From Microcaldota archaeon (lineage in GTDB: Archaea; Micrarchaeota; Micrarchaeia; Micrarchaeales; CABMGC01), in the NCBI GenBank assembly GCA_027314465.1, contig DAHVAU010000018.1, forward strand, positions 1 through 6,086: DNA of 6,086 nucleotides, read 5' to 3'. The notes under the pieces are model-generated. The model saw nothing but the letters and a program-made list of their open reading frames with translations. It made no database searches and was not told the DNA's origin. The position numbers were made by a program, and so were the translations under genes. Positions 6,084 through 6,086 of the stretch are shown here, one piece after another; the first letter of the stretch is position 1, and each line of letters begins with the position of its first letter.

Positions 6084-6086
6084 CTT

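Noticed and set aside
6081..6086. The window ends exactly on AAGCTT, possibly a HindIII cloning boundary
   Set aside because: The same hexamer occurs inside the window at 996-1001, 3464-3469 and 5551-5556, so it is not rare here. A partial-digest clone end cannot be excluded but has no biological meaning.

Overview
The window reads as a compact stretch of an archaeal chromosome. The evidence is the archaea-specific GatDE pair (the Glu-tRNA(Gln) amidotransferase found only in Archaea), an archaeal/eukaryotic-type IF5B, heavy use of ATA (Ile) and AGG (Arg) codons, and Shine-Dalgarno-like starts with almost no space between genes. Base composition looks moderate, perhaps slightly above half G+C by eye (not counted). 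The lineage cannot be fixed from the sequence alone. The divergence of GatE leaves room for a small-genome or DPANN/ARMAN-like archaeon, but this is a guess.

Left block, plus strand (1-3625): the 3' end of gatD runs off the left edge. It is followed by complete gatE, an AIM24/TIGR00266-family protein and a Nudix hydrolase of ADP-ribose pyrophosphatase type. Junctions are a 4-base (or 1-base) overlap, a 1-base gap and a 4-base gap, so the four genes look like one translationally coupled transcript. GatD releases ammonia from glutamine, and GatE activates and amidates Glu on mischarged tRNA(Gln). The other two proteins have no established link to that reaction.

Right block, minus strand (6051 down to 3598): infB (aIF5B, the GTPase of ribosomal subunit joining) lies upstream of a YgjP/DUF45-type HExxH zinc metalloprotein. 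The infB stop codon abuts the next start codon, so these two also look co-transcribed. The two blocks converge, and the coding ends of the Nudix and metalloprotein genes overlap by 28 bases.

Coding density is close to complete: the only non-coding DNA beyond a few bases is 6052-6086, upstream of infB. I found no tRNA or rRNA gene, mobile element, CRISPR array, long repeat or intein. The window looks like ordinary housekeeping DNA. The more interesting points are local: gene partnerships, divergent positions in GatE, and the convergent overlap. I see no sign of a new multi-gene system.
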